A stretch of 64,000 bases of DNA, from contig NZ_JAUHPW010000012.1 in NCBI RefSeq assembly GCF_030418455.1, positions 1-64,000 of the forward strand, in the 5' to 3' direction. Below, piece by piece: positions 43,341 through 52,014 of the stretch. Made by a program: the position numbers and the translations under genes. A model generated the notes under the pieces. It had not been told where the DNA came from. It saw nothing but the letters and a program-made list of their open reading frames with translations, and ran no database searches. This stretch comes from Demequina litoralis. Lineage in GTDB: Bacteria; Actinomycetota; Actinomycetes; Actinomycetales; Demequinaceae. How positions within the stretch are numbered: position 1 is the stretch's first letter; each line of letters starts with the position of its first letter.

Positions 43341-46052
43341 TCAGGCGTCGCCGCCGGCGTTGCCCGACGTGCCCTTGCGGACGTCGTGCAGCTCGTAGCG
43401 GCGGATCGCCTCGGCGTAGGTGCCGGGCTGGACCTCGCCGCGGCGCTCGAGCTGCTGCAGCACGCGCACCGCCGTCGAGGCGCCGTCGATGTGGAAGAAG
43501 CGGCGGGCGGCGGCGCGGGTGTCGGAGAAGCCGAAGCCGTCCGCACCGAGCGTCGCGTACTCGCCGGGGACCCACGCGCGGATCTGGTCGACCACGAGGT
43601 GGTCGTAGTCCGAGGTCGCGATGAACGGACCGGCGGCGCCCTGCAGCTTCTGCGTGAGGTACGGCGTGCGCAGGCCCTCCTCGGGGCGGAGGAAGTTCGC
43701 CTCCTCGCACTCGAGGGCCTCGCGGCGCAGCTCGTTCCACGACGTCACCGACCAGATCGCGGCGCGGACGCCGTAGTCGCGGAGCAGCATCTCCTGCGCC
43801 TCGTACGCCCACGGCACACCCACGCCGGAGGCGAGGATCTGCGCCTCGGGGCCGTGGCCCTCGGGGGCGTCCGACACCTTGTGGATGCCCTTGAGGATGC
43901 CCTCGACGTCCACGTTCTCGGGCTCCGCCGGCTGCTGGTAGGGCTCGTTGTACACCGTGAGGTAGTACATGACGTTCGGGTCGCGAGCGTCGTCGCCGTA
44001 CATGCGCTGGAGGCCGTCCTTGACGATGTGACGGATCTCGTAGCCGTACGCCGGGTCGTAGTGGATGACCGCGGTGTTGGTGCCGGCGATGAGCGGCGAG
44101 TGGCCGTCGGCGTGCTGCAGGCCCTCACCCGTGAGGGTGGTGCGACCCGCGGTGGCGCCGATGATGAAGCCGCGCGTGAGCTGGTCGCCCGCGGCCCAGA
44201 ACTGGTCGCCGGTGCGCTGGAAGCCGAACATCGAGTAGAAGATGTAGAACGGCACGAGCGCCTCGCCGTGCGTGGCGTAGGACGTGCCCACGGCCTGGAA
44301 CGCGGCGGCGGAGCCGGCCTCGTTGATGCCCGTGTGCATGATCTGGCCCTGCTCGGACTCCTTGTAGGAGAGCATGAGCTCGCGGTCCACCGGCAGGTAG
44401 TTCTGGCCGTTGGTGTTGAAGATCTTCGCGCTGGGGAAGATCGAGTCGAGGCCGAACGTGCGGGCCTCGTCGGGGATGATCGGCACGACGCGGTGGCCGA
44501 ACTCCTTGTCGCGCACCAGGTCCTTGAACAGGCGGACGAACGCCATCGTGGTGGCGACCTCCTGCTTGCCGGAGCCCTTGGCGAGGAGGTCGTAGGCCTT
44601 CTCGTTGGGCAGCGCGACCTCCTTCTTGGGGTCGCGACGCTCGGGCACGAAGCCGCCGAGCGCGCGGCGGCGCTCCAGCATGTACTGCACGGCCGGGTCG
44701 TCGAAGCCGGGGTGGTAGTACGGCGGGTTGTACGGGTCCGCGTCGAGCTGCTCGTCCGAGAACGGGATGTCGAAGGTGTCGCGCAGGACCTTGAGGTCCG
44801 CCGCGGCCAGCTTCTTCATCTGGTGCGTGGCGTTGCGGGCCGCGAAGTTCGAGCCCAGGCCGTAGCCCTTGATGGTCTTCGCGATGATGACCGTGGGCTT
44901 GCCGTTCTTCATGGTGGTCGCGCGCTGGTAGGCGGCGAACAGCTTGCGGTAGTCGTGGCCGCCGCGCTTGAGGGCCCAGATCTCGTCGTCGGTCATGTCC
45001 TTGACGAGCTCCTTGGCGCGCGGGTCGCCGCCGAAGAACTGGTCGCGGATGAACGCGCCCGACTCGGCACGGAACGTCTGGAAGTCGCCGTCCGGGACGG
45101 TGTTCATGAGGTTGACGAGCGCGCCGTCGTTGTCGCGCTTGAGCAGCGGGTCCCAGCCGCGGCCCCAGACCACCTTGATGACGTTCCAGCCGGCACCGCG
45201 GAAGTACGCCTCGAGCTCCTGGATGATCTTGCCGTTGCCTCGCACCGGACCGTCGAGGCGCTGCAGGTTCGCGTTGACCACGAACGTGAGGTTGTCGAGG
45301 TTCTGGGTGGCGGCCAGCTGCAGCATGCCGCGGCTCTCCGGCTCGTCCATCTCGCCGTCGCCGAGGAACGCCCACACGTGCTGCTCGGACGTGTCCTTGA
45401 TGCCGCGCATGTGGAGGTAGCGGTTGGTCCACGCCTGGTAGATCGCCGAGGCGGGGCCGAGGCCCATCGACACGGTGGGGAACTCCCAGGTGTCGGGCAT
45501 GAGGCGGGGGTGCGGGTACGACGAGAGGCCGCGGCCGGGGCCCGACTTCTCCTGGCGGAACGAGTCGAGGTCCTCGGCCTGGAAGCGGCCCTCGACGAAG
45601 CCGCGCGCGTACACGCCGGGCGCCGCGTGGCCCTGGAAGTAGACCTGGTCGCCGCCGCCCGGGTGGTCCTTGCCGCGGAAGAAGTGGTTCATGCCCACCT
45701 CGTACAGCGTCGCCACGGACGCGTACGAGGAGATGTGGCCGCCGACGCCCTTGCCGGCTGCCTGCGCGCGCGTCACCATGACGGCCGCGTTCCAGCGGAT
45801 CCAGCCGCGGTAGCGGCGCTCGATCTCCTCGTCGCCGGGGAACTCGGGCTCGTCGTCGGCGTGGATCGTGTTGACGTACGGCGTGTTGAGGCTGAGCGGC
45901 ACGCTCAGCTGCTTCTTCGCCGCGTGGTCGACCAGCTGGTCCACGATGTACTCGGCACGGCTCTCGCCGCCGGACTCGATGAGCCCATCGAGGGACTCGA
46001 GCCACTCCTGGGTCTCGCTCGGGTCCTTGTCAACCTCGCCGTGATGTGCCAC
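43341..46052 (-). CDS. aceE: Pyruvate dehydrogenase E1 component
   Basis: A 903-aa homodimeric-type E1 that decarboxylates pyruvate with TPP for the pyruvate dehydrogenase complex. The TPP motif [10 protein letters not shown], the N-terminal [16 protein letters not shown] and the C-terminal [17 protein letters not shown] are those of AceE; length is normal. The start is GTG at 46052, set by AGGAAGGT 6 nt upstream. No lipoyl E2 or E3 gene is adjacent, as usual in actinobacteria. The gene lacks any copy of the overrepresented word GGACGATGCG. It ends 9 nt from the converging membrane-protein gene. Confidence 0.97.
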   Translation of the reverse strand: MAHHGEVDKDPSETQEWLESLDGLIESGGESRAEYIVDQLVDHAAKKQLSVPLSLNTPYVNTIHADDEPEFPGDEEIERRYRGWIRWNAAVMVTRAQAAGKGVGGHISSYASVATLYEVGMNHFFRGKDHPGGGDQVYFQGHAAPGVYARGFVEGRFQAEDLDSFRQEKSGPGRGLSSYPHPRLMPDTWEFPTVSMGLGPASAIYQAWTNRYLHMRGIKDTSEQHVWAFLGDGEMDEPESRGMLQLAATQNLDNLTFVVNANLQRLDGPVRGNGKIIQELEAYFRGAGWNVIKVVWGRGWDPLLKRDNDGALVNLMNTVPDGDFQTFRAESGAFIRDQFFGGDPRAKELVKDMTDDEIWALKRGGHDYRKLFAAYQRATTMKNGKPTVIIAKTIKGYGLGSNFAARNATHQMKKLAAADLKVLRDTFDIPFSDEQLDADPYNPPYYHPGFDDPAVQYMLERRRALGGFVPERRDPKKEVALPNEKAYDLLAKGSGKQEVATTMAFVRLFKDLVRDKEFGHRVVPIIPDEARTFGLDSIFPSAKIFNTNGQNYLPVDRELMLSYKESEQGQIMHTGINEAGSAAAFQAVGTSYATHGEALVPFYIFYSMFGFQRTGDQFWAAGDQLTRGFIIGATAGRTTLTGEGLQHADGHSPLIAGTNTAVIHYDPAYGYEIRHIVKDGLQRMYGDDARDPNVMYYLTVYNEPYQQPAEPENVDVEGILKGIHKVSDAPEGHGPEAQILASGVGVPWAYEAQEMLLRDYGVRAAIWSVTSWNELRREALECEEANFLRPEEGLRTPYLTQKLQGAAGPFIATSDYDHLVVDQIRAWVPGEYATLGADGFGFSDTRAAARRFFHIDGASTAVRVLQQLERRGEVQPGTYAEAIRRYELHDVRKGTSGNAGGDA

Positions 46053-46189
46053 AGGTGACCTTCCTGTCGGGCGCGCGGTGGCGCGCCGGATGATCTGGGG
46101 TGATCGCGGGGCGTGATTCGCCCACGTTCCCCACATTGTTTGCCACAGAACAGGTTAACGTCACGCGGGGACTGCCGCGCACGGGCTGA

Positions 46190-46219
46190 TTGCACCGGAA
46201 TGCGACGTACCTCTACTGT
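46190..46219 (+). promoter_or_regulatory. Candidate promoter of the DUF3052-ahpE operon
   Basis: TTGCAC (46190-46195) and TACTGT (46214-46219) are 18 nt apart, giving a leader of about 50 nt before the GTG at 46276. The region between aceE and this box (46053-46189) is AT-richer than its surroundings and must also hold the aceE promoter, which I cannot place. Confidence 0.5.
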
Positions 46220-46275
46220 GGACGCCAGGCACGTGTTTCGGCACGTGAGTCACCGACGAAGGGGGTCCCGCCACC

Positions 46276-46704
46276 GTGGCGACGCAGGAGGACGCGCAGG
46301 CGGCGGTCGACGCCGTGGTCGCGAGGCTCGGATTGAAGGCCGGCCAGATCATCCAGGAGTTCGGCTACGACGAGGACACGGACGCAGACTTCCGTTCCTC
46401 CGTCGAGGCCCTCACAGGCGAGGACCTCGTCGACGAGGACTACGGGGACGTGACGGACGGCTCGCTCGTCTGGTTCCGGGACGGCGACGACGACCTCGCC
46501 GACCTCCTCATGGACGCCCAGACGCTGCTCGACGACGGCGCCGCGGTGTGCGTGTGCACCCCCAAGGCCGGGCTTCCCGGCCACGTGCAGCCGCGCGACG
46601 TGCAGGAGGCCGCCTCGGTCGCGGGCCTGCACGCCACCTCGACGTTCGTCATCGGCACCCGCTGGACCGCGACCTACCTGGTCGAGAAGGGCCGCTCCAA
46701 GTGA
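46276..46704 (+). CDS. DUF3052 family protein
   Basis: A 142-aa actinobacterial protein of the DUF3052 family (LKAGQIIQEFGYDEDTD, VWFRDGDDDLADLLMDA, TFVIGTRWTATYLVEK). The GTG start has GAAGGGGG upstream. Its stop overlaps the ahpE start by GTGA. The same neighbourhood (aceE divergent, peroxiredoxin downstream) is known to me from other actinobacteria, pointing to a conserved but unknown role, perhaps in redox or nucleic-acid metabolism. Confidence 0.9.
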   Translation: MATQEDAQAAVDAVVARLGLKAGQIIQEFGYDEDTDADFRSSVEALTGEDLVDEDYGDVTDGSLVWFRDGDDDLADLLMDAQTLLDDGAAVCVCTPKAGLPGHVQPRDVQEAASVAGLHATSTFVIGTRWTATYLVEKGRSK

Positions 46705-47165
46705 CCCATCCTCTGGTGGGCCAGCCGGCCCCCGAGTTCAGCATGACCGACACGCACGGCCGCACGGTCGAGTCCGCGGACCTCGCGGGGAGCGCGTACC
46801 TGCTCGTGTTCGTGCCGTTCGCCTTCTCGGACACGTGCACCAACGAGCTCATCGACCTGCGCGCGGCGGACGACCTGCTCACCCGCGACGGCCTCAAGGT
46901 CATCGTGGTGAGCTGCGACTCGGTCTACACGCTCAAGGCGTGGGCGGACACCCATTCCTACAAGGCCGACCTGCTGTCGGACTTCTGGCCGCACGGCGAG
47001 GTGTCGCGCCAGTACGGCGTCTTCAACCCGCGCAAGGGCCTCGCGACGCGCGGCTCGTTCCTGGTCGACGCGGCCGGCACGGTCCGGTGGGCGATCGTCA
47101 ACCCCGAGGGCGAGGCGCGCGACGTCGCGGAGTACCGCGGCGCGGTGGAGTCGCTGCTCGGCTGA
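46701..47165 (+). CDS. ahpE: AhpE-type peroxiredoxin
   Basis: A 154-aa thiol peroxidase of the one-cysteine AhpE group. The peroxidatic cysteine is Cys46 in FSDTCTNEL within VFVPFAFSDTC, preceded by the AhpE-like APEFSMTDTHG start. It reduces hydrogen peroxide and organic hydroperoxides; the reducing partner is probably mycothiol/mycoredoxin as in other actinobacteria. GTG start overlapping DUF3052. Confidence 0.92.
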   Translation: MTHPLVGQPAPEFSMTDTHGRTVESADLAGSAYLLVFVPFAFSDTCTNELIDLRAADDLLTRDGLKVIVVSCDSVYTLKAWADTHSYKADLLSDFWPHGEVSRQYGVFNPRKGLATRGSFLVDAAGTVRWAIVNPEGEARDVAEYRGAVESLLG

Positions 47166-47186
47166 GGCGCGCCGGCGGTCCGCTAA

Positions 47187-47220
47187 AACGCTTATGTGAT
47201 GCTCGTATAAGCGTTAATGT
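47187..47220 (+). promoter_or_regulatory. SatD-gene promoter with inverted-repeat operator
   Basis: AACGCTTAT (47187-47195) and ATAAGCGTT (47207-47215) form perfect 9-bp arms 11 nt apart. TAATGT (47215-47220) ends 7 nt before the ATG, the leaderless spacing, and TTATGT (47192-47197) is 17 nt further up. The repeat therefore fills the space between -35 and -10. Confidence 0.6.
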
Positions 47221-47227
47221 GGCGAGC

Positions 47228-47848
47228 ATGGACAGAGTCGCTGCTGTCATCGTCGACATCGTGCGATCGCGCGCGCTCGCCGATCGCACGGCGGCGCAGC
47301 GCTTCGTGCTCGAGGCGTTCACGCGTGCGGAGCGCGATGCCCGAGTGGTCAAGCCGCTCGGCGCCACCGTCGGCGACGAGTTCCAGGGCGTCTACGCCGA
47401 CTCCGCCGCGGCGCTGCGTGTCACCACGCTCGCCGCTCTCACGCTGCCCGAAGGGATCGAGGTGCGTGTCGGTATCGGCCTGGGCGAGGTGACCGAGGTC
47501 GACGGCGACATCTCCGACGGCAGCGCCTGGTGGCGTGCGCGCGAGGCGATCGACGAGGCGCATCGCCGAGAGGGCGCGGGCGCGCCGGCGGTACGGGGGT
47601 GGAGTGTCGGTGGCCCGGGAGACGATGCGGTCATGACCTCGGCGGTGCTCCTCCTTCGTGACCACGTCCTCGGCCGTATGAAGGCGCGCGAGCGACGGAT
47701 CGCGGCCGGCCTGCTCGAGGGCGACCAGCAGTCCGTCATCGCGGCGCGCGAATCGATCAGCCAGGCGGCGGTATCGCAGTCCGCCCACCGTTCCGGCGGG
47801 ATCGCGCTGCGCGAGGCGCTCGACACCCTCGATGCGGCGATGCGGTGA
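47228..47848 (+). CDS. SatD-family protein with C-terminal helix-turn-helix
   Basis: A 206-aa SatD-like protein. The N-terminal part (VAAVIVDIVRSRALADRTAAQRFV, LGATVGDEFQGVYAD) has a nucleotide-cyclase-like look. The last 45 residues contain AARESISQAAVSQSAHRSGGIALREAL, which reads as a sigma-region-4-like helix-turn-helix. Such a protein could bind DNA, and a perfect inverted repeat sits between the -35 and -10 boxes of its own promoter. Function of the family is not established; in streptococci it is linked to acid tolerance. Confidence 0.8.
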   Translation: MDRVAAVIVDIVRSRALADRTAAQRFVLEAFTRAERDARVVKPLGATVGDEFQGVYADSAAALRVTTLAALTLPEGIEVRVGIGLGEVTEVDGDISDGSAWWRAREAIDEAHRREGAGAPAVRGWSVGGPGDDAVMTSAVLLLRDHVLGRMKARERRIAAGLLEGDQQSVIAARESISQAAVSQSAHRSGGIALREALDTLDAAMR

Positions 47849-47852
47849 GCGC

Positions 47853-48260
47853 TCAGGCCGCGACGAGCACGTAGCCGTCGGGAACCTCCCCGCGCAGCCA
47901 CGCCCATGTGACGCGCGCGGCCTCGGACGTGGTCGCGAGCGGTGCGAGCATGTCGGCGGTGGAGGCGATGCGTCGCGGCGGGCCGTCGCGGTCGGGTCCC
48001 GAGGGGACCTCGATCACGTATCCGTCCGGGCGCCAGGTGACGCGCGCCCACACTGCCGCGTTCCGACGCCGTGCGAACCCCATGTCGAAGCACTCGTTGA
48101 GGCGCCCGATCTGGATCGCGAGCCTGCGACGGCTGCTGGTCGGCCGTCGATGCCAGCCGACCTCCTCCCAGACGACCGGTGACTGCGGCTTCGGTTGCAT
48201 AGCGAGCCAGATGTCGAGGTCGTCCTCGATGCTCAGCCCGTCGTCCGTGAACTCGTCCAT
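47853..48260 (-). CDS. Hypothetical protein
   Basis: A 135-aa soluble protein with no family that I recognise. It starts MDEFTDDGLSIEDDLDIW, has a basic middle (RRPTSSRRRLAIQIGRL) and ends with a segment rich in aromatic residues (ARVTWAWLRGEVPDGYVLV). It converges with the SatD-like gene with a 4-nt gap. The frame and GC3 bias support a real gene, but no strong ribosome site is visible before the ATG at 48260. Confidence 0.6.
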   Translation of the reverse strand: MDEFTDDGLSIEDDLDIWLAMQPKPQSPVVWEEVGWHRRPTSSRRRLAIQIGRLNECFDMGFARRRNAAVWARVTWRPDGYVIEVPSGPDRDGPPRRIASTADMLAPLATTSEAARVTWAWLRGEVPDGYVLVAA

Positions 48261-48331
48261 GTCCGGCCCCCTTCGGCGTCTCCATGGTCGCGCCGGGGTC
48301 CGACAGCGCATCCGCCTGACCCGCCTCGAGT

Positions 48332-48372
48332 GCCCGACGAGCGCCCGACGAGCGCCCGACGAGCGCCCGAGT
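48332..48372. repeat. 11-nt tandem array next to hairpin copy 2
   Basis: The unit GCCCGACGAGC repeats at 48332, 48343 and 48354, with a partial copy from 48365 that runs into the left arm of the hairpin. The period is not a multiple of three, so the array is not coding in repeat. The rest of 48261-48491 holds no gene. Confidence 0.85.
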
Positions 48373-48418
48373 GGTACCAATCGGTACGCGACGCGGCGTA
48401 CTCGTACCGATTGGTACC
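48373..48418. repeat. GGTACCAATC-type hairpin, copy 2
   Basis: GGTACCAATCGGTACG (48373-48388) and CGTACCGATTGGTACC (48403-48418) form a perfect 16-bp inverted repeat with a 14-nt loop. Core sequence and loop length equal those of the element at 22885-22936, and both touch a short tandem array. It lies 73 nt upstream of the tRNA. Confidence 0.88.
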
Positions 48419-48491
48419 AATGTGGCCGGGGCGGAAGCGCGACCCGGCGGGGTGGACCCGGCCGCCGCATCGTCCTGCCACAATGGTCCGC

Positions 48492-48568
48492 GGGCCCTTA
48501 GCTCAGTTGGCTAGAGCACTGCGTTTACACCGCAGGTGTCGTCGGTTCGAGTCCGGCAGGGCCCACCA
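48492..48568 (+). tRNA. tRNA-Val (anticodon UAC)
   Basis: 77 nt including an encoded CCA end. Acceptor GGGCCCT pairs with AGGGCCC; D-arm GCTC-AGTTGGCTA-GAGC; anticodon stem CTGCG/CGCAG with loop TTTACAC, anticodon TAC at 48526-48528; T-arm GTCGG-TTCGAGT-CCGGC with one G-U pair. The antisense strand carries the end of the MarR gene. No promoter is recognisable directly upstream. Confidence 0.97.
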
Positions 48569-49031
48569 ACCCCTCCATGCCGCGCCCCTCGGCGGCGCGC
48601 GAGGTCGCCAGCAGCGCGGTCGCGACGTCCGCGGCCGTCGCGAGCGGCACATCGTCCACCCCCGCGAACAGCGCGGCCAGGCCCTCGAGGTGCGCCGCGG
48701 CGCGGCGGTCCCAGAACTCCCGATGCGCCGGTGTGAGGTGCAGCCGCAGCGTGCGCCGGTCGGTCGGATCGGGCTCGATCGCGAGGAATCCCGCGCGCTC
48801 GAGACGGAGCGCGAGCTGCTTGGCCGCCTGCCGGGAGGTGCCGTAGCGGTCCGCGGCCTCGCCCAGCGTGGGAGCCTCATCGCCGAACGTCTCGATCGCG
48901 ACCAGCAGCATCCACTGCTTCGCGGACAGCCCGGCCGGCGCGAGCATGTCGTCGAGGAGGTTCTTCCACGACTGGCTCAGCAGGAACACCGTCGCGAAGA
49001 GGGTGCGCGCCGCATCGTCTCGGCCGCTCAT
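48525..49031 (-). CDS. MarR regulator whose frame ends inside the tRNA antisense strand
   Basis: A 168-aa MarR-family protein: LSAKQWMLLVAIE, PTLGEAADRYGTSRQAAKQLALRLERAGFLAIEPDPTDRRTLRL. The conserved domain ends near residue 150. The frame then runs without stop through the tRNA-Val antisense strand, adding GPAGLEPTTPAV; the stop codon is opposite the anticodon. The start overlaps the stop of the membrane-protein gene upstream (ATGA), so they form an operon and the regulator probably controls it. The last 14 codons are likely functionless read-through or a sign that the original 3' end was replaced. Confidence 0.85.
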   Translation of the reverse strand: MSGRDDAARTLFATVFLLSQSWKNLLDDMLAPAGLSAKQWMLLVAIETFGDEAPTLGEAADRYGTSRQAAKQLALRLERAGFLAIEPDPTDRRTLRLHLTPAHREFWDRRAAAHLEGLAALFAGVDDVPLATAADVATALLATSRAAEGRGMEGLVGPAGLEPTTPAV

Positions 49032-49879
49032 GCGGCGACCGCGATCTCAGAGGTGCGCACGGACTCGAGTCCCGAGTCGGACGTCGCCCGCGCGCCCAGC
49101 ACCGCCAGCACGCCCGCGCCCGCCGCCAGCAGCCCGAACACGATCGCGGGCGCTGCGCTCTCCGCCAGCCCGGCGGACACCAGCCCGATCACCATCGCCA
49201 CGAGCGCAAGCCCGAGCAGCGCGGTGAACGTCAGCGCCGCCGTCGCGAGCACGTAGCCCCGGACCCGCCGCCGTAGCAGCCACGCCCCGGTGAGCGCGAG
49301 GGTGGGCAGCATGATCGACAGGTCGAGGACCTCGACCCCGTTGGTGGGCGTGCCGGACTCGGCGAGGGTGTCGGGTGTGGCACCGGCGAGCAGCGCGGGC
49401 GCGATGTCGGACAGCCACAGGAGCGCGAACACGGCGGCGACGGCCCACAGCACGCCGGCGGTGGTCCGCCGCGACCACCGCGGCCCGAACGCGTCGGCGG
49501 GGGTGTCGCGGATCGCGGTCGCGAGGCTCGTCGCGAGCGTGAGGAACGCGAGCCCGAACGTCGACGTGTAGACGAGGAACAGCGGGTTGAACTGCACCAT
49601 GAAGCACGCGACCGCGTACGTGTACGCGAGGTAGAGGACGGCGCCGTGCCAGGCCAGCCACGCGGCGCGCGAGCCGCGCCGGGCCGCGAGGGCCAGCGCG
49701 AGGAGCGCCGGCACCGCGACGAGCAGGGTGACCCAGTCCTGGGCCGCCGCCTGGACCGCGAAGCTCTCGCGGTCGCCCGCGTAGAGGTCCGGGGCGAGCG
49801 CGCCGGCGCCGGAGGCGATCGCGGCGAGCACCGCGAGCGGGACGGACATCGCGAGCGGGGTGCGGGGGATCGTGGTCAT
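49028..49879 (-). CDS. Seven- to eight-helix membrane protein
   Basis: A 283-aa integral membrane protein with about eight hydrophobic helices and a central polar stretch (RDTPADAFGPRWSRRT). I do not recognise a family with certainty. The start at 49879 has GGGAGGGCC upstream. An AT-rich patch at 49919-49945, unusual for this DNA, is the probable promoter. It is coupled to the MarR gene downstream, which suggests that it responds to, or exports, a compound sensed by that regulator. Confidence 0.8.
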   Translation of the reverse strand: MTTIPRTPLAMSVPLAVLAAIASGAGALAPDLYAGDRESFAVQAAAQDWVTLLVAVPALLALALAARRGSRAAWLAWHGAVLYLAYTYAVACFMVQFNPLFLVYTSTFGLAFLTLATSLATAIRDTPADAFGPRWSRRTTAGVLWAVAAVFALLWLSDIAPALLAGATPDTLAESGTPTNGVEVLDLSIMLPTLALTGAWLLRRRVRGYVLATAALTFTALLGLALVAMVIGLVSAGLAESAAPAIVFGLLAAGAGVLAVLGARATSDSGLESVRTSEIAVAA

Positions 49880-50068
49880 GGGTCGGCCCTCCCGGGGGCG
49901 CGGGCGCCGGACGGCGCCGATATGCAACACATTACCTATTTGAGGGCGGCGTGCCCGGGACGTGGGTCCCGACCGCGCTTCTGGGCGCCTCGCGGCGGCG
50001 TGCGGCGGGACGATGCGCCTCCCGCGCTAGCCTCGACGCAGACGGAGGCATGCGGAGGGGAGCCGGCG

Positions 50069-50911
50069 GTGACATTCGATCTCGGGGAGCACGAGGGCGG
50101 GCTGCGCAAGGGCGAGAAGTACAACGCGTTCGCCAAGCGCGCGGACGGCGCCATGGCGGTCCTCGCGTTCGTCTTCCTCATCGTGTGGTCGACGCGCATC
50201 GTCCTGCGCGACGAGCTGCCCGGGGGAGTGCGCGCGACGCTGCTCACCATCCAGGGCGCGATCTGGCTGGTGTTCCTCGCGGACCTCGTCATCCGCGTCG
50301 CGCTCCACGAGCAGCGCTTCAAGTTCCTGCTCACGCATCCGCTCGACGTGATCGCGGTGATCATCCCGGCGGCGCGGCCGCTCAAGGTCCTCTCGGTCTT
50401 CGCCTCGGGCACGATGCTCGCGAGCCGCAAGGGCGTGGTGAAGTCCACGCAGGCGGTCCTCATCGCGGTGCTGCTGCTCCTGTGGATCGCATCCGTCGCG
50501 ATCCTCGAGGCCGAGCGCGGGCACCAGGACGCTCAGATCGAGAACTTCGGCGACGCGATCTGGTGGGCGCTGGTCACGGTCACCACGGTCGGCTACGGCG
50601 ATCTCGCGCCCGTGACGGTCCAGGGACGCATCATCGCGACCATCCTCATGCTGCTGGGCATCGCGCTCATCGGTATCGTCACGGCCTCCGTGGCCGCGTG
50701 GTTCGTCAGCCTCACCCAGGGCGAGGAGGAGCAGCGGGACGATGCGCGCGAGGAGGCACGCGAGGAGGTCACCCGCCAGCAGCTCCTGTCGCGCATCGGC
50801 GACCTCGAGGCGAAGCTCGACGAGATCGCGGGTCGCGGCGGGCCCGGCGCGTCCGGTCTGCCGCACCTCACGCCCAAGCCGCCCGGCGACGCGGGCCCGC
50901 GCTCGAGCTGA
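50069..50911 (+). CDS. Voltage-gated-type potassium channel
   Basis: A 280-aa six-helix channel subunit. The selectivity filter is TVGYGD, preceded by the pore helix AIWWALVTVTT. The S4-like region (RPLKVLSVFASGTMLASRKGV) has few positive charges, so voltage gating is doubtful. A C-terminal coiled coil (EEEQRDDAREEAREEVTRQQLLSRIGDLEAKLDEI) probably holds the tetramer together. GTG at 50069 is favoured by GCGGAGGGG upstream. Single gene. Confidence 0.9.
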   Translation: MTFDLGEHEGGLRKGEKYNAFAKRADGAMAVLAFVFLIVWSTRIVLRDELPGGVRATLLTIQGAIWLVFLADLVIRVALHEQRFKFLLTHPLDVIAVIIPAARPLKVLSVFASGTMLASRKGVVKSTQAVLIAVLLLLWIASVAILEAERGHQDAQIENFGDAIWWALVTVTTVGYGDLAPVTVQGRIIATILMLLGIALIGIVTASVAAWFVSLTQGEEEQRDDAREEAREEVTRQQLLSRIGDLEAKLDEIAGRGGPGASGLPHLTPKPPGDAGPRSS

Positions 50912-50920
50912 GCGCGGGCC

Positions 50921-51952
50921 TCAGCCCGTCGCCGCGGCCGCGCGCCGCATCGACCAGCGCCACCACGCGAGCGACAGCGCGCCGATGACGAGCGTGCCGC
51001 CGAGCGAGACGGCCCGCCACACGAGCGTGCCGGCGACGAGGGTGGCCTCGGGAACGGCCGGGGTGTCGGTGAGCCACGCCGCGATGAGCGCCGCGTCGAG
51101 CACGCCGAACCCCAGGAACGGCAGGATCGTCAGCGGGTACAGCAGCAGGAAGACGCCGAGGATCTCCACCGTGGACAGGCTCGCCCCGACGCCCACGAGC
51201 CGGAGGCTCGCCAGCAGGATGAGGCCCTCCGCGACCACGCCGCCGAGCCCGAGCGCGATCGACGGCATGAGGTGACGCCGGTAGGACTCGGAGACGCGCT
51301 CGCGGAAGCCGCCGACCGCCGCCGCCCACTCGGCACCGTCCGCCGGCCTGCCGAAGCGCGTGACGATGCGCGCGCCCAGGCGGCCCAGCGTGTGCGCCCA
51401 CCGCTCCGACCGGACCACCAGCGTCAGGGCGACCAGGATCGCGGCCGCGATGCCCAGCGAGGCGATCGCGAACCACCACTCGTGGAGCTCGATGCCGCGG
51501 ATCGCGAGCACGCCGAGCCCGAGCACGGGCGCGAGGAAGCGCACGCCCCAGAACACGACCGTCGTGAGCGTGACGCCCGCCATCCCGTCGACGGGGTCGA
51601 TGCGCCACGAGCGGAACATGCCCACCCGCAGCACGAGGTCCGAGGGCGGCGGCGCGAGGGTCGCCACGAGGTTGGCGGCCATCTCGTTGTGGAGGGCGCG
51701 CCGCCAGCCGAGGCCCTCGACGACGCGCGCGAGCGGCGCGGAGCTCAGCAGCTGGCGGAGCAGGAGCAGGGCGACCAGCAGCGGCGGGCTCCACCACGGC
51801 AGGGTGCCGAGCGCCTCGCCCACCGCCGTCCAGTCGACCTGGGAGCCGAGCGAGTAGAGCGCCCACAGCACCGCCGCCACCACGACGGTCGTGACGACCC
51901 GCCGCCACACGTGGGCACGGCCGTTCGCGGGGCGGTCTGCAGGCGCGGGCAC
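50921..51952 (-). CDS. AglD/MprF-type membrane protein (UPF0104)
   Basis: A 343-aa protein with seven or eight helices, of the lysylphosphatidylglycerol synthase transmembrane family (LVATLAPPPSDLVLRVGMFRSW, LLYPLTILPFLGFGVLDAAL). It lacks the C-terminal catalytic domain of MprF, so a flippase-like or unknown role is more likely. GTG start 6 nt after TAGCAT on the minus strand (51964-51959), suggesting a leaderless mRNA. Divergent from the Nif3 gene. Confidence 0.85.
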   Translation of the reverse strand: MPAPADRPANGRAHVWRRVVTTVVVAAVLWALYSLGSQVDWTAVGEALGTLPWWSPPLLVALLLLRQLLSSAPLARVVEGLGWRRALHNEMAANLVATLAPPPSDLVLRVGMFRSWRIDPVDGMAGVTLTTVVFWGVRFLAPVLGLGVLAIRGIELHEWWFAIASLGIAAAILVALTLVVRSERWAHTLGRLGARIVTRFGRPADGAEWAAAVGGFRERVSESYRRHLMPSIALGLGGVVAEGLILLASLRLVGVGASLSTVEILGVFLLLYPLTILPFLGFGVLDAALIAAWLTDTPAVPEATLVAGTLVWRAVSLGGTLVIGALSLAWWRWSMRRAAAATG

Positions 51953-52014
51953 CTCGTCATGCTATCGACGGGCCGCGCGCCGCGGCCGGGACGTGCGCCG
52001 AGTAGCCTTGCCCC

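Noticed and set aside
48525-48568. The tail GPAGLEPTTPAV as a functional domain
   Set aside because: It is simply the antisense of a tRNA and carries no selection signal that can be seen.
48492-48568. Integration site of a genomic island at tRNA-Val
   Set aside because: No integrase, no direct repeat of the tRNA 3' end and no composition change was found on either side.
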